Below are positions 53,515 to 61,529 of a DNA stretch of 64,000 bases, in pieces. The DNA lies in NCBI RefSeq assembly GCF_009299835.1, contig NZ_VKCZ01000021.1:186001-250000 (forward strand), given 5' to 3'. The first letter of the stretch is position 1, and every line of letters starts with the position of its first letter. The DNA is from Microlunatus speluncae (GTDB taxonomy: Bacteria > Actinomycetota > Actinomycetes > Propionibacteriales > Propionibacteriaceae). A model generated the notes under the pieces. The model saw only the letters and a program-made list of their open reading frames with translations, was not told the origin of the DNA and made no database searches. A program made the position numbers and the translations under genes.

Positions 53515-53525
53515 TCGGAGGAAAC

Positions 53526-53553
53526 GGTGGCGCACGTGATCACGTGCGCCACC
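53526..53553. terminator. Perfect 28-bp palindrome upstream of glyA
   Basis: A 14+14 uninterrupted dyad centred on TGATCA: GGTGGCGCACGTGA and its exact complement. It starts 11 bases after the secreted-protein stop and ends 60 bases before glyA. As RNA it would fold to an 11-bp GC-rich stem with the loop TGATCA. A terminator is the simplest reading; an operator for glyA is the alternative. Confidence 0.6.
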
Positions 53554-53613
53554 CTCCGCGCGCAGCGATACCCTGAGCAGGCATCCGGCTCAGCCCCTGA
53601 GGAGAACCACCGC

Positions 53614-55083
53614 ATGACCGATCTGTTCGCGCCCGCCATGAAGTCCAGCGACTACGCCGAGACCGCGTCCGCGGCCTATCGCGCCGCGTTGTCGGTGATC
53701 GAACAGGTGGAGCCGCGGATCGCCGAGGCGACCCGCGCCGAGCTGACCGATCAGCGGTCCTCGCTCAAGCTGATCGCGTCGGAGAACTACGCCTCGCCGG
53801 CCGTCCTGCTCACCATGGGCACCTGGTTCTCCGACAAGTACGCCGAGGGCACCATCGGCCATCGCTTCTACGCCGGCTGTCAGAACGTGGACACCGTCGA
53901 GGCGCTGGCGGCCGAGCACGCCCGCGAACTGTTCGGCGCCGAGTACGCGTACGCCCAGCCGCACTCCGGGATCGATGCCAACCTGGTCGCGTTCTGGTCG
54001 ATCCTGGCCCACCGGGTCGAGACTCCGTCGCTGGCCGAGCACGGCGCCAAGTCGGTCTACGACCTCCGCGAGGACGACTGGGAGAAGCTGCGCCGGGCCT
54101 TCGGCGAGCAGCGGGCGCTCGGCATGTCGCTGGACGCCGGCGGGCACCTGACTCACGGCTTCCGGCCCAACATCTCCGGCAAGATGTTCCACCAGCGCTC
54201 GTACGGCACCGACCCGGAAACCCAGCTGCTCGACTACGACGCGGTCCGGGCCGCGGCCAAGGAATTCAAGCCGCTGGTGCTGATCGCCGGCTATTCGGCC
54301 TACCCGCGACGGATCAACTTCGCCACCATGCGGGAGATCGCCGACGAGGTCGGCGCGACCCTGATGGTCGACATGGCACACTTCGCGGGTCTGGTGGCCG
54401 GCAAGGTGTTCACCGGTGACGAGGACCCGGTGCCGCACGCGCACATCACCACGACGACCACGCACAAGTCGCTGCGTGGTCCCCGCGGCGGCCTGGTGCT
54501 GGCGACCAAGGAGTACGCGGACTCGGTCGACCGCGGCTGCCCGATGGTGCTCGGCGGACCGCTGTCGCACATGATGGCGGCCAAGGCCGTGGCGCTGGCC
54601 GAGGCCCGGACCGCCGAGTTCCGGACGTACGCCCAGAACGTCGCCGACAACGCCAAGGCCCTGGCCGAGGGCTTCCTCCGCCGCGGCGCGACCCTGGTCA
54701 CCGGCGGCACCGACAACCACCTGGTGCTGCTCGACGTCTCCGGCCTGGGGCTGACCGGCCGGCAGGCCGAGTCCGCGCTGCTGGACGCCGGCATCGTGAC
54801 CAACCGCAACTCGGTGCCGAGCGACCCGAACGGCGCCTGGTACACCTCCGGCGTCCGGTTCGGCACCCCGGCGCTGACCACCCGGGGCTTCGGCACCGCG
54901 GAGTTCGACCGGGTGGCCGAGTTGGTGATCGACGTCCTGAAGAACACCACGCCGGCCGCGACCAAGTCCGGCGCTCCCGGCAAGGCGAAGTACGTCCTGG
55001 CCGACGGGGTCGCAGACCAGACCAAGGCGGCCTCGGCCGAACTGCTGGACAAGCACCCGCTCTACCCCGGCCTGGAGCTCTGA
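53614..55083 (+). CDS. glyA: Serine hydroxymethyltransferase
   Basis: A 489-residue PLP enzyme that interconverts serine and glycine while loading tetrahydrofolate with a one-carbon unit. The PLP lysine is in TTTTHKSLRGPRGG; LKLIASENYASPAVL, FYAGCQNVDTVE and VDMAHFAGLVAG are family marks. It is longer than E. coli GlyA (417) because of an insert near residues 140-185, typical of an actinobacterial long form. The ATG at 53614 has a GAGGAG site; an upstream GTG lies inside the palindrome. It links with sdaA, kbl and tdh functionally. Confidence 0.95.
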   Translation: MTDLFAPAMKSSDYAETASAAYRAALSVIEQVEPRIAEATRAELTDQRSSLKLIASENYASPAVLLTMGTWFSDKYAEGTIGHRFYAGCQNVDTVEALAAEHARELFGAEYAYAQPHSGIDANLVAFWSILAHRVETPSLAEHGAKSVYDLREDDWEKLRRAFGEQRALGMSLDAGGHLTHGFRPNISGKMFHQRSYGTDPETQLLDYDAVRAAAKEFKPLVLIAGYSAYPRRINFATMREIADEVGATLMVDMAHFAGLVAGKVFTGDEDPVPHAHITTTTTHKSLRGPRGGLVLATKEYADSVDRGCPMVLGGPLSHMMAAKAVALAEARTAEFRTYAQNVADNAKALAEGFLRRGATLVTGGTDNHLVLLDVSGLGLTGRQAESALLDAGIVTNRNSVPSDPNGAWYTSGVRFGTPALTTRGFGTAEFDRVAELVIDVLKNTTPAATKSGAPGKAKYVLADGVADQTKAASAELLDKHPLYPGLEL

Positions 55084-55102
55084 TCCCACCGACGCGCCAG
55101 CC

Positions 55103-55137
55103 ACGGCGTGCCGCTGATCACCTCGGCGGCACGCCGT
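55103..55137. terminator. Terminator-like hairpin after glyA
   Basis: A perfect 12-bp stem (ACGGCGTGCCGC with its complement) and an 11-base loop, 20 bp after the glyA stop. Confidence 0.75.
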
Positions 55138-55156
55138 TGCGCTAGGGTCCACGATC

Positions 55157-56704
55157 GTGAGCGCACCCTCCGCCCCTGCGGCGATCAATCCGGTCTGGCG
55201 GGTGATCGGCGCCCTGCTGGTCCTCCCCGCGTTGATCTTGTGGCTGGTCCAGCTCGTCATCCCGACGGTGCGGACGATGATCATGAGCCTGCAGAAGAGC
55301 ACCCCGATCAGGACCGGACCCTCGGAGTTCGTCGGACTGGTGAACTACAGCCGGGTTTTCGAGGTCGTGGCGCCGGCGTTGCCCCGGACGCTGTTGTTCG
55401 CCGGCCCGGTGATCTTGATCTCGATCCTGCTCGGACTGCTGATCGGCTCACTCGCCGCGCGCGGGACCCGGCCGGTGCGGATGATCACCCGCGGCATCCT
55501 CGGCCTGGGGTTGGTGCTCTATGCGCCGGTCGGCATCGCGCTCACCTTCGACACCCGGCTCGTCGCCGACCCGGGCACGGCGGTCCTGGCGCTGACCTGG
55601 ATCACCACCGTCACTCTGCTCGCGCTGCCCGCGTCCGCGGCGGCCCTGGTGTCGATCGCGGCTTGGCGATCCGCGTCGGGCCTCACCACCTGGCTCGCGG
55701 CGGCCGGGCTGATGCTCTGCGTCGGCCTCGGCCTGGCGGTGCAGCTGTTCGCGATCCCGTACGCGGTGACCGGCGGCGGGCCGAACCGGACGACGGACAC
55801 GTTGCAGACCCTGGCCACCACCTTCGGCTTCGGCATGATGAACTTCGGCTCGGCGGCGGCGATCAGCGTGCTGATCGGCCTGATCGCCGGGGTCTTCGGT
55901 CTGCTCGCCGTGCTGATCATCCTGATCGCGCGGCTCCGGATCGAGATCGATCCACCGGCGCAGCCTGATCACGGTTCCGGTCTCGGCTGGGCCGGCCTCG
56001 GCGTGGCCGGGCTGTTTCTGGTGATCATGGTTGTCGTCCTGGCGCCGTGGCTGGCCGGCAGCGCGACACCCTGGTCGGACGACTACTCCGCGGTGATCTT
56101 GATCAACACCTGGCTCCCCAGCTTGATCGGGACGTTGATCCAGATCGTCGTCGCCCTCGCGGCCGGCTTCGGCCTCGGCGCACTGCGGCCGCTCGGCCGG
56201 TTCAGCGAAGCGGGTCTGTTGATCTTCGCCCCGTGGCTGCTGGTCGGTGCCGGGCCGCTGATGCTGCAGCACTTCGACTTCCTGCGTCAGCTCGATCTGC
56301 TGGGCACCTTCGCCGGGCTGCTGCCGTCGACCATGATCAGCGTCCCGGCGCTGGTCGGGTTCACCCTGCTGTTCGCCGCGGTTCGGCGGCTGCGTGACTC
56401 CGGGGTCGGCGTCGGGGCCGCAGTCGTCCCGGTGCTCGGCGTGCTGCTGACCACCTTCGCCGTGCTCTGGCTGACCCAGGCGCAGAGTCTGCTCGGCGGC
56501 CTGGTCGGCGGCACCACGGCCGATTCGATGACCGGCCCGCTGGCGCTGGCGACGGCCCGCAACCGGGCGCCGGTCGACTACGCCGACCTGCCGCAGTCGC
56601 TGAGCACCCCGCTGATCTGGCTGATCCTGCTCGGCCTCGGCGCCATCGCGGTCCAGGCCCTCTGCCTCGACCGTCTCCGCCTGGCCACCGGCCCCCACCG
56701 CTGA
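55157..56704 (+). CDS. Degenerate MalF-MalG-like permease fusion
   Basis: A 515-residue membrane protein with about 12 helices. The N-terminal half looks like a MalF permease: a helix, then TPIRTGPSEFVGLVNYSRVF, and later ITGGGP-like TGGGPNRTTDTLQTLATTFGFGMMN. The C-terminal half resembles MalG. The EAA loops that contact the ATPase are not recognisable in either half. No binding protein or ATPase is adjacent. It may be a single-chain permease with changed coupling or a protein repurposed for another role. The GTG start follows TAGGGT (55143-55148), as in leaderless genes. Confidence 0.6.
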   Translation: MSAPSAPAAINPVWRVIGALLVLPALILWLVQLVIPTVRTMIMSLQKSTPIRTGPSEFVGLVNYSRVFEVVAPALPRTLLFAGPVILISILLGLLIGSLAARGTRPVRMITRGILGLGLVLYAPVGIALTFDTRLVADPGTAVLALTWITTVTLLALPASAAALVSIAAWRSASGLTTWLAAAGLMLCVGLGLAVQLFAIPYAVTGGGPNRTTDTLQTLATTFGFGMMNFGSAAAISVLIGLIAGVFGLLAVLIILIARLRIEIDPPAQPDHGSGLGWAGLGVAGLFLVIMVVVLAPWLAGSATPWSDDYSAVILINTWLPSLIGTLIQIVVALAAGFGLGALRPLGRFSEAGLLIFAPWLLVGAGPLMLQHFDFLRQLDLLGTFAGLLPSTMISVPALVGFTLLFAAVRRLRDSGVGVGAAVVPVLGVLLTTFAVLWLTQAQSLLGGLVGGTTADSMTGPLALATARNRAPVDYADLPQSLSTPLIWLILLGLGAIAVQALCLDRLRLATGPHR

Positions 56705-56719
56705 AACCACCCCACCCCA

Positions 56720-56773
56720 CCGACTTGTCAGAACTGAGTTGCGCAATAGGGCAACTCAGTTCTGACAAGTCGG
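56720..56773. repeat. Palindromic intergenic element, family A copy
   Basis: Perfect 23-base arms (56720-56742 and 56751-56773; the left one starts CCGACTTGTCAGAACTGAG) with an 8-base loop GCAATAGG. It follows the permease-fusion stop by 15 bases and has no T-tract. Confidence 0.9.
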
Positions 56774-56845
56774 CCTCGGGGTGGCCTAGCGCAACGATTT
56801 CGACATGGTCCGGTGAAATTCTTCCCGAACCGGCAGGATGCGGGT

Positions 56846-57955
56846 GTGACCCGAACCGCAGTGACCGTCGATCGCGCCACTCTGAACCGGACCACGCTGG
56901 AACGGCAGCGACTGCTGCGGCGCGCCGATGCGACCGCGGTGGACACGATCCAGCACCTGGTCGGGCTCCAGGCCCAGGAGCCGCTCGAGCCCTACGTCGG
57001 GCTCTGGTCCCGCAACGCCGGCTTCGCGCCGGCCGAGCTGGTCGACCTGTTGCAGGAGCGCCAAGCCGTCCGGACCCTGATGATGCGCCGCACGCTGCAC
57101 CTGCTGACCCGCTCCGACGCGCTGCGGCTGCGGCCGGCGCACCAGGCGATGGTCGTCCAGCGGACCCTCGGCGCCCGCGGCCGCCAACTGGGCGGCGAGC
57201 TCGATCTGGACGAGCTCGCCACGGCAGCGAAAGCCCTGTTCGCGGAGCGGCCGCGGATCTCCTCCGAGGTCGCCCACGCGCTGGCCGACCGCTGGCCCGG
57301 CGTGCCGATCGACGCGCTCGCCGACGTCGTCGGGTCGCTGGTCCCGGTGGTCCAGGTGCCGCCGCGCGGGATCTGGGGACAACGCGCGGCGGCCCGTAAC
57401 CAGGCCTTCTCCGCCTGGTTCGGTGATCATGATCCGGTCCCCGATGAGGCGGAGGTGCTGGACGATCTGGTGCTGCGCTACCTCGGCGCCTTCGGCCCGG
57501 CCACCAGTTCGGACGTCCGCGCCTGGTCCGGCCTGAGCGGGCTGCCCGCGGTGATCAAGCGGCTCCGGCCCCGACTGCGTCGTTACCGCGACGAGGCCAA
57601 CCGCGAGCTGCTGGATCTGGCCGACGCGGAGCTGACTCCGGCCGAGACGCCCGCACCGCCACGGTTCCTGCCGGCGTTCGACAACGTCGTCCTCGGGTAC
57701 GCCGACCGGATCCGGATGATCGACGACGACGATCGGCCGCTGAGCATCGGCGGCGCCCGCTTCGTCCTGGTCGACGGCCGGGTCGCCGCGAGCTGGACCA
57801 GCACCGGCGATGCCGACAGCGGCGTGACCGTACAGCTGGAGCTCTTCCGGCAGCTCCGACCCGCCGAACGGACCGACCTGACCGCCGAGGCCGAAGCCCT
57901 GGCCGCCTTCCTCGGCGACGGCACCTCCGGCCGCGTGACCATCCAGGAGCCGTAA
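56846..57955 (+). CDS. Winged-helix DNA-binding (HTH_42/YcaQ-like) family protein
   Basis: A 369-residue protein of the family that includes interstrand-crosslink glycosylase YcaQ/AlkX. The N-terminus TLERQRLLRRADATAVDTIQHLVGLQAQEPLEPYVGLWSR and the LMMRRTLHLLTRSDALRLRPAH segment are typical; FLPAFDNVVLGYADR marks the C-terminal domain. The QxQ-type catalytic motif of YcaQ is represented by LQAQEP. DNA repair activity is possible but not shown for most actinobacterial members. I prefer the GTG at 56846 with CAGGAT six bases before it; an ATG at 56813 would add 11 residues. Confidence 0.8.
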   Translation: MTRTAVTVDRATLNRTTLERQRLLRRADATAVDTIQHLVGLQAQEPLEPYVGLWSRNAGFAPAELVDLLQERQAVRTLMMRRTLHLLTRSDALRLRPAHQAMVVQRTLGARGRQLGGELDLDELATAAKALFAERPRISSEVAHALADRWPGVPIDALADVVGSLVPVVQVPPRGIWGQRAAARNQAFSAWFGDHDPVPDEAEVLDDLVLRYLGAFGPATSSDVRAWSGLSGLPAVIKRLRPRLRRYRDEANRELLDLADAELTPAETPAPPRFLPAFDNVVLGYADRIRMIDDDDRPLSIGGARFVLVDGRVAASWTSTGDADSGVTVQLELFRQLRPAERTDLTAEAEALAAFLGDGTSGRVTIQEP

Positions 57956-57967
57956 ACCTCTTCCCCG

Positions 57968-58025
57968 CGCCGACTTGTCAGAACTGAGTTGTGTCATGGC
58001 ACAACTCAGTTCTGACAAGTCGGCG
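57968..58025. repeat. Palindromic intergenic element, family A copy
   Basis: Perfect 26-base arms (57968-57993 and 58000-58025) with the loop TCATGG; the core CCGACTTGTCAGAACTGAGT is the same as at 56720. The right arm provides the stop codon and last residues (TCQN) of the convergent GntR-TetR gene. Confidence 0.92.
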
Positions 58026-58950
58026 TGAGGGTGATGCCGTCGAGGAGGTGGCGCAGGCCGAGCTCGAACAGGCGGTCGAGGACGAGGTCGTAGCCGCCGT
58101 CGAGCCGGCCCATCGCGGACAGAACCGTGGCGAAGGCCGGATAGCGACCGGAGCCGGCCAGCGCGTCCAGGTCGGGGGTCTGCTCGGTGATCCACTCCTC
58201 GTCGGACAGGCCGCTCGCCGCGGCCGCGCGGGCCTCGGCCTCGAGGTTGATCGCGATCCCGGTGACGAAGTTGTAGAGCAGCACGTTCAGATCGAACGCT
58301 GTGATCGGATCCAGGCCGCGATCGAGCAGCGCAGCCAACATCAGTTCGGAGTACGCGAGCAGACTGGGCGCCGCCAGGGGCCGGGTCAGCGGTGTCACGT
58401 GGGCGAGCCACGGATGCCGCTGATGCACCGCCCATAGTCCGCGCGCCGCGACCTCGATCCGTTCCCGCCAGCCCGCCGGGAGGTCGGTGGGCAGCGGCGA
58501 TTCGGCGAAGGCGGCATCACTCATCGAAGCGAGCAGGTCGTCCTTGTCCCGGATGTGCCGATACAGCGTCATCGGGGAGACCCCGAGCCGCGCGGCGACG
58601 GCCCGCATCGACACCGCGGTCAGGCCCTCGGCATCGGCCAGCGCGACCGCCGTCTGCAGCAGCCGGTCCCGGGTCGGCTCCGAACCGGACGCCGGCCGCG
58701 AACCCTCGGCCGGCGTCGGATCGGTGCCGGCGGTCGCCGGCGCCACCACCGTGCCGCTGCGCGGTCGGGCCACGACGACGCCTTCGTTGCGCAGCACGGT
58801 CAGGGCCTTCGCGGCCGTTGCCATCGCGACACCGGCCTGCCGAGCGAGCTGCCGGGTGGACGGCACCCGGTCACCCGGCCGCAACTCCCCGATGCCGATC
58901 CGCCTCCGCAGGTCGGCGGCGATCGCGGCGTACGGCGGCTGATCGGTCAT
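58006..58950 (-). CDS. Dual-domain regulator: GntR winged helix fused to TetR
   Basis: A 314-residue protein with two DNA-binding modules. Residues 1-75 are a GntR wHTH (YAAIAADLRRRIGIGELRPGDRVPSTRQLARQAGVAMATAAKALTVLRNEGVV). After a Pro/Thr linker, residues ~92-140 form a TetR HTH (DRLLQTAVALADAEGLTAVSMRAVAARLGVSPMTLYRHIRDKDDLLASM), followed by a TetR_C-type ligand domain. It is divergent from a flavin monooxygenase, like TetR-type regulators of modifying enzymes. Two different candidate operators lie between. The last residues come from a family A palindrome. Confidence 0.9.
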   Translation of the reverse strand: MTDQPPYAAIAADLRRRIGIGELRPGDRVPSTRQLARQAGVAMATAAKALTVLRNEGVVVARPRSGTVVAPATAGTDPTPAEGSRPASGSEPTRDRLLQTAVALADAEGLTAVSMRAVAARLGVSPMTLYRHIRDKDDLLASMSDAAFAESPLPTDLPAGWRERIEVAARGLWAVHQRHPWLAHVTPLTRPLAAPSLLAYSELMLAALLDRGLDPITAFDLNVLLYNFVTGIAINLEAEARAAAASGLSDEEWITEQTPDLDALAGSGRYPAFATVLSAMGRLDGGYDLVLDRLFELGLRHLLDGITLTPTCQN

Positions 58951-58963
58951 CCGTAGCTCCCAT

Positions 58964-58977
58964 CTGTGCTAGCACAG
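58964..58977. promoter_or_regulatory. GntR-type palindromic operator candidate
   Basis: CTGTGCTAGCACAG is a perfect 14-bp palindrome 13 bases upstream of the GntR-TetR start. GntR-type winged helices often bind GTnCTAGnAC-like dyads. Confidence 0.6.
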
Positions 58978-59027
58978 TCTAATCATCAACCCGATCAAAC
59001 AGGTATTGCACTGCGCCATTGCCTGTG

Positions 59028-59058
59028 CGTACAGTGTACAGACAGAACGTACAGCGTA
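59028..59058. promoter_or_regulatory. Direct repeats before the monooxygenase gene
   Basis: CGTACAGTGTA (59028-59038) and CGTACAGCGTA (59048-59058) are direct repeats exactly 20 bp apart (two helical turns), ending 19 bp before the ATG. The TetR half of the fused regulator is a candidate binder. Confidence 0.55.
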
Positions 59059-59077
59059 TTGAGACAGGGGAATCATC

Positions 59078-60217
59078 ATGCGATCAGTGCTCATCTCCGG
59101 CGGCGGCATCGCCGGCCTCGTGCTCGCCGATTCGCTGCGCCGGCAGGGCTTCGCCGTGACCATCGTGGAGCGCGCTTCGAAGCCGCGGACGACGGGTCAG
59201 GCCGTCGACATCCGTGGCGCCGCGTTGACCGCGATGGATCGGCTCGGCTACCGCGCGGAGCTCGAGAGCCGGCGCACCCGGCTCAAGGGAATGTCCTGGC
59301 TGAACGGCGCCGGGGTCGAGCAGTGGCGGCGTGAGGACTTCGTGCTCAGCAGCGGTCGACTGGACAGCCCAGACATCGAGATCCTCCGCGCCGAGCTGAC
59401 CGAGGTGCTGCAGGCCGGCCTACTCCGGACCGACGCCGCCCGCGAGGACGACGGCAGCGAACTGGTGTTCGGCGATTGGATCACCGGCCTCACCGACGGC
59501 CCGGACGGCGTCGACATCCAGTTCGCCCAAACTGCCCCGCACCGGTTCGACCTGGTCGTCGGCGCCGACGGCCTCTACTCCGGGGTCCGCCGGCTGGCGT
59601 TCGGCCCGGCCGAGCGGTATCTGCACCACCTGGGGGCGTACCTCGGAGTGTTCGGCGGCCCCAACCTGATCGACCTCGAGGACTGGCAGGTCTGGGTGCA
59701 GGACCCGGCGGCGACCTACGTGGTCTATCCGACCCGGGACAACAGCGAGGTGCGGGTCACCGTCGGCTTCGAGTCGCCCGCGATGACGGTGGACTACCGC
59801 GACGAGCCGCAGCACCGGCAGCTCGTCGCCGACCGGATCGCCCGGATCCCCTGGCAGACCGATGCCCTGCGGAAGACCCTGGAAGCCTCGGCCGACTTCC
59901 AGTTCGGCGCGATGGCCCAGGCCCGGCTCGGCTCCTGGTCCAGCGGCCGGGTGGCCCTGATCGGCGACGCCGCCAGCTGCCCGTCCCCGTTGACCGGCCA
60001 GGGCACCAGCGTCGCGATCATCCAGGCGTACGTGCTCGCCCAGGAGCTGGCCCGCAACGCGGCGGCGACGGACGGGCACACCGTCGCCTACCGGCGCTAC
60101 GAGGAGCGGCTGCGTGGGTTCGTCGACCTGAACCAGGCGCTGATCGGTCCGGAAGGGCAGCCGGCCGAGGAGGGCGCCGTCGACAAGATCAAGGACGCGG
60201 TCGACCTCGACGCCTGA
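59078..60217 (+). CDS. FAD-dependent monooxygenase (PHBH/TetX-like)
   Basis: A 379-residue flavoprotein of the aromatic-hydroxylase family. The FAD motif is ISGGGIAGLVLADSLRRQG with VERASKPRTTGQAVDIRG; the second FAD motif is GRVALIGDAASCPSPLTGQGTSVAI, and DLVVGADGLYSGVR is the GADG signature. Homologues hydroxylate aromatics or antibiotics, including tetracycline-type drugs; the substrate is unknown here. AGGGGAATC serves as the ribosome site. Its divergent regulator suggests a substrate-induced detoxification unit. Confidence 0.9.
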   Translation: MRSVLISGGGIAGLVLADSLRRQGFAVTIVERASKPRTTGQAVDIRGAALTAMDRLGYRAELESRRTRLKGMSWLNGAGVEQWRREDFVLSSGRLDSPDIEILRAELTEVLQAGLLRTDAAREDDGSELVFGDWITGLTDGPDGVDIQFAQTAPHRFDLVVGADGLYSGVRRLAFGPAERYLHHLGAYLGVFGGPNLIDLEDWQVWVQDPAATYVVYPTRDNSEVRVTVGFESPAMTVDYRDEPQHRQLVADRIARIPWQTDALRKTLEASADFQFGAMAQARLGSWSSGRVALIGDAASCPSPLTGQGTSVAIIQAYVLAQELARNAAATDGHTVAYRRYEERLRGFVDLNQALIGPEGQPAEEGAVDKIKDAVDLDA

Positions 60218-60226
60218 CCCGCGCGT

Positions 60227-60232
60227 TAGAGT
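60227..60232 (+). promoter_or_regulatory. -10 element before the ZTP riboswitch
   Basis: TAGAGT places transcription start near 60238-60240, at the 5' end of the riboswitch. Confidence 0.55.
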
Positions 60233-60234
60233 GG

Positions 60235-60306
60235 GGGTCTCGCGCGACTGGCGATCAGATGGGAATCCATCGGGGAGCATCGGTCGAGAAGTCGTCCGCC
60301 TGGGCT
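60235..60306 (+). promoter_or_regulatory. ZTP/ZMP riboswitch (pfl motif)
   Basis: The conserved core of the pfl RNA is visible: GGGTCTCGCGCGACTGGCG at 60235-60253, GGGGAGCATCGG at 60272-60283 and CCGCCTGGGC at 60296-60305. This class senses ZTP/ZMP, which build up when 10-formyl-tetrahydrofolate is short. Downstream, a 7-bp hairpin (60310-60316 with 60323-60329) encloses part of the AGGAG ribosome site (60321-60325), so control is probably at translation initiation. The gene that follows consumes ZMP, which fits. Confidence 0.92.
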
Positions 60307-60331
60307 TCTCGCACTCGGACAGGAGTGCGCG

Positions 60332-61459
60332 ATGCATCTCAGGTACGGACTCAATCCCCATCAACCGGCGACGGCGGAGCCGATCGGCCCGCCTCCGTTC
60401 CGGGTGATCAACTCCGACCCCTCGGCGATCAATCTGCTGGACGCGATCACCGGCTGGAATCTGGTCCGCGACGCCCGGCGACAGCTCGGCGTCCCGGTCG
60501 CGGCGTCGATCAAGCACGTCGCCCCGGCCGGCGTCGCGGCGGCCGGACCGGTGGACTCCGTGATCATGGACAGCTGGGCCGTGGATGGGCGACCGAGCCC
60601 GGTCCTGTCGGCCTACCTGCGAGCCCGGGATGCCGATCCCCGCAGCAGTTACGGCGACCTGCTCGCGGTCTCCGATCCTGTTGATCTTGAACTGGCCCGG
60701 TTCCTGGCCACGGTGATCTCCGACGGCATCGTCGCACCGGGCTTCGAGTCGGGGGCGATCGACATCCTGCGCCGGAAACGCCGCGGCCGCTATCTGATCA
60801 TGGAAGCCGACCCGGCCGTCCGGCCGCCGCAATCCGAGCTCCGCGAGCTCGGCGGACTCCGGATCACCCAGGCCAGTGATCACGGCACCCTCGATGCCGC
60901 CCTGCTGCCGCCGGACCTCCCCGAAGCGACCCGGGCCGACGCCTTGCTGGCCATGATCACGGCCCGCTACACCCCGTCGAACACGGTGGTCGCGGTGCGC
61001 GACGGGCAGGCGATCGGGATCGCCGGCGGACAGCAGTCACGGGTCGACTGCACCCGGCTGGCGGTGGCCAAGGCCGCGACCTGGTGGCTCCGACGGCACC
61101 CGTCGGCCGCCCTGATCGCCGGTCCACCGGCACGTCGCCGGCAGGACCGGATCAATCTCCAACTCGCCCTGGCGACCGGCGACCCGACCCCGGAGGAGGC
61201 CCGACTGCTCGCCGCCGAACTGGCCGACCGACTGCCGACCGCAACCGACCGTGCGGCCTGGCTGTCCCGGCTGGACCGGGTGATCATCGCCCACGACGGC
61301 GCGATCCCGTTCCGCGACAACATCGATCACGCGGCCCGGATCGGCACCACCATGATCATCGAGCCCGGCGGATCAACAGCCGCCGAGCCGGTAGAACAAG
61401 CCTGCACCGACCACAACATCACCCTGATCCGCACCCACCGCCGCCTCTTCCACCACTAA
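60332..61459 (+). CDS. Stand-alone AICAR transformylase (PurH C-terminal domain type)
   Basis: A 375-residue protein corresponding to the AICAR formyltransferase half of PurH. It should transfer the formyl group from 10-formyl-THF to AICAR (ZMP), the penultimate step of purine synthesis. Catalytic Lys61-His62 are in SIKHVAPAGVAAAG; LRYGLNPHQPA and the late TPSNTVVAVRDGQAIGIAGGQQSRVD are family marks. The IMP cyclohydrolase (MGS-like) domain, ~200 residues in full PurH, is absent. A ZTP riboswitch lies directly upstream. Another PurH elsewhere in the genome is possible. Confidence 0.9.
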   Translation: MHLRYGLNPHQPATAEPIGPPPFRVINSDPSAINLLDAITGWNLVRDARRQLGVPVAASIKHVAPAGVAAAGPVDSVIMDSWAVDGRPSPVLSAYLRARDADPRSSYGDLLAVSDPVDLELARFLATVISDGIVAPGFESGAIDILRRKRRGRYLIMEADPAVRPPQSELRELGGLRITQASDHGTLDAALLPPDLPEATRADALLAMITARYTPSNTVVAVRDGQAIGIAGGQQSRVDCTRLAVAKAATWWLRRHPSAALIAGPPARRRQDRINLQLALATGDPTPEEARLLAAELADRLPTATDRAAWLSRLDRVIIAHDGAIPFRDNIDHAARIGTTMIIEPGGSTAAEPVEQACTDHNITLIRTHRRLFHH

Positions 61460-61461
61460 CC

Positions 61462-61519
61462 CCCCGACCTGTCAGAACTAGGGGCTGCTCTGGCGTCCCC
61501 TAGTTCTGACAACTCGGGG
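61462..61519. repeat. Palindromic intergenic element, family A variant
   Basis: Twenty-three-base arms (61462-61484, 61497-61519) differ at two positions. They share the core TGTCAGAACT with other family A elements but have CCCC/GGGG-type outer and inner ends. It sits between convergent genes and could end transcription in both directions. Confidence 0.8.
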
Positions 61520-61529
61520 TTGGGTGGGG

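Noticed and set aside
51744..53576. 610-codon plus-strand frame spanning several genes
   Set aside because: It is antisense to an MFS gene and out of frame with the secreted-protein gene; low-complexity Arg/Gln/Pro composition.
60332..61459. Annotation as complete bifunctional PurH
   Set aside because: The ~200-residue IMP cyclohydrolase domain is missing and the start is fixed by the riboswitch and ribosome site, so only the transformylase half is present.
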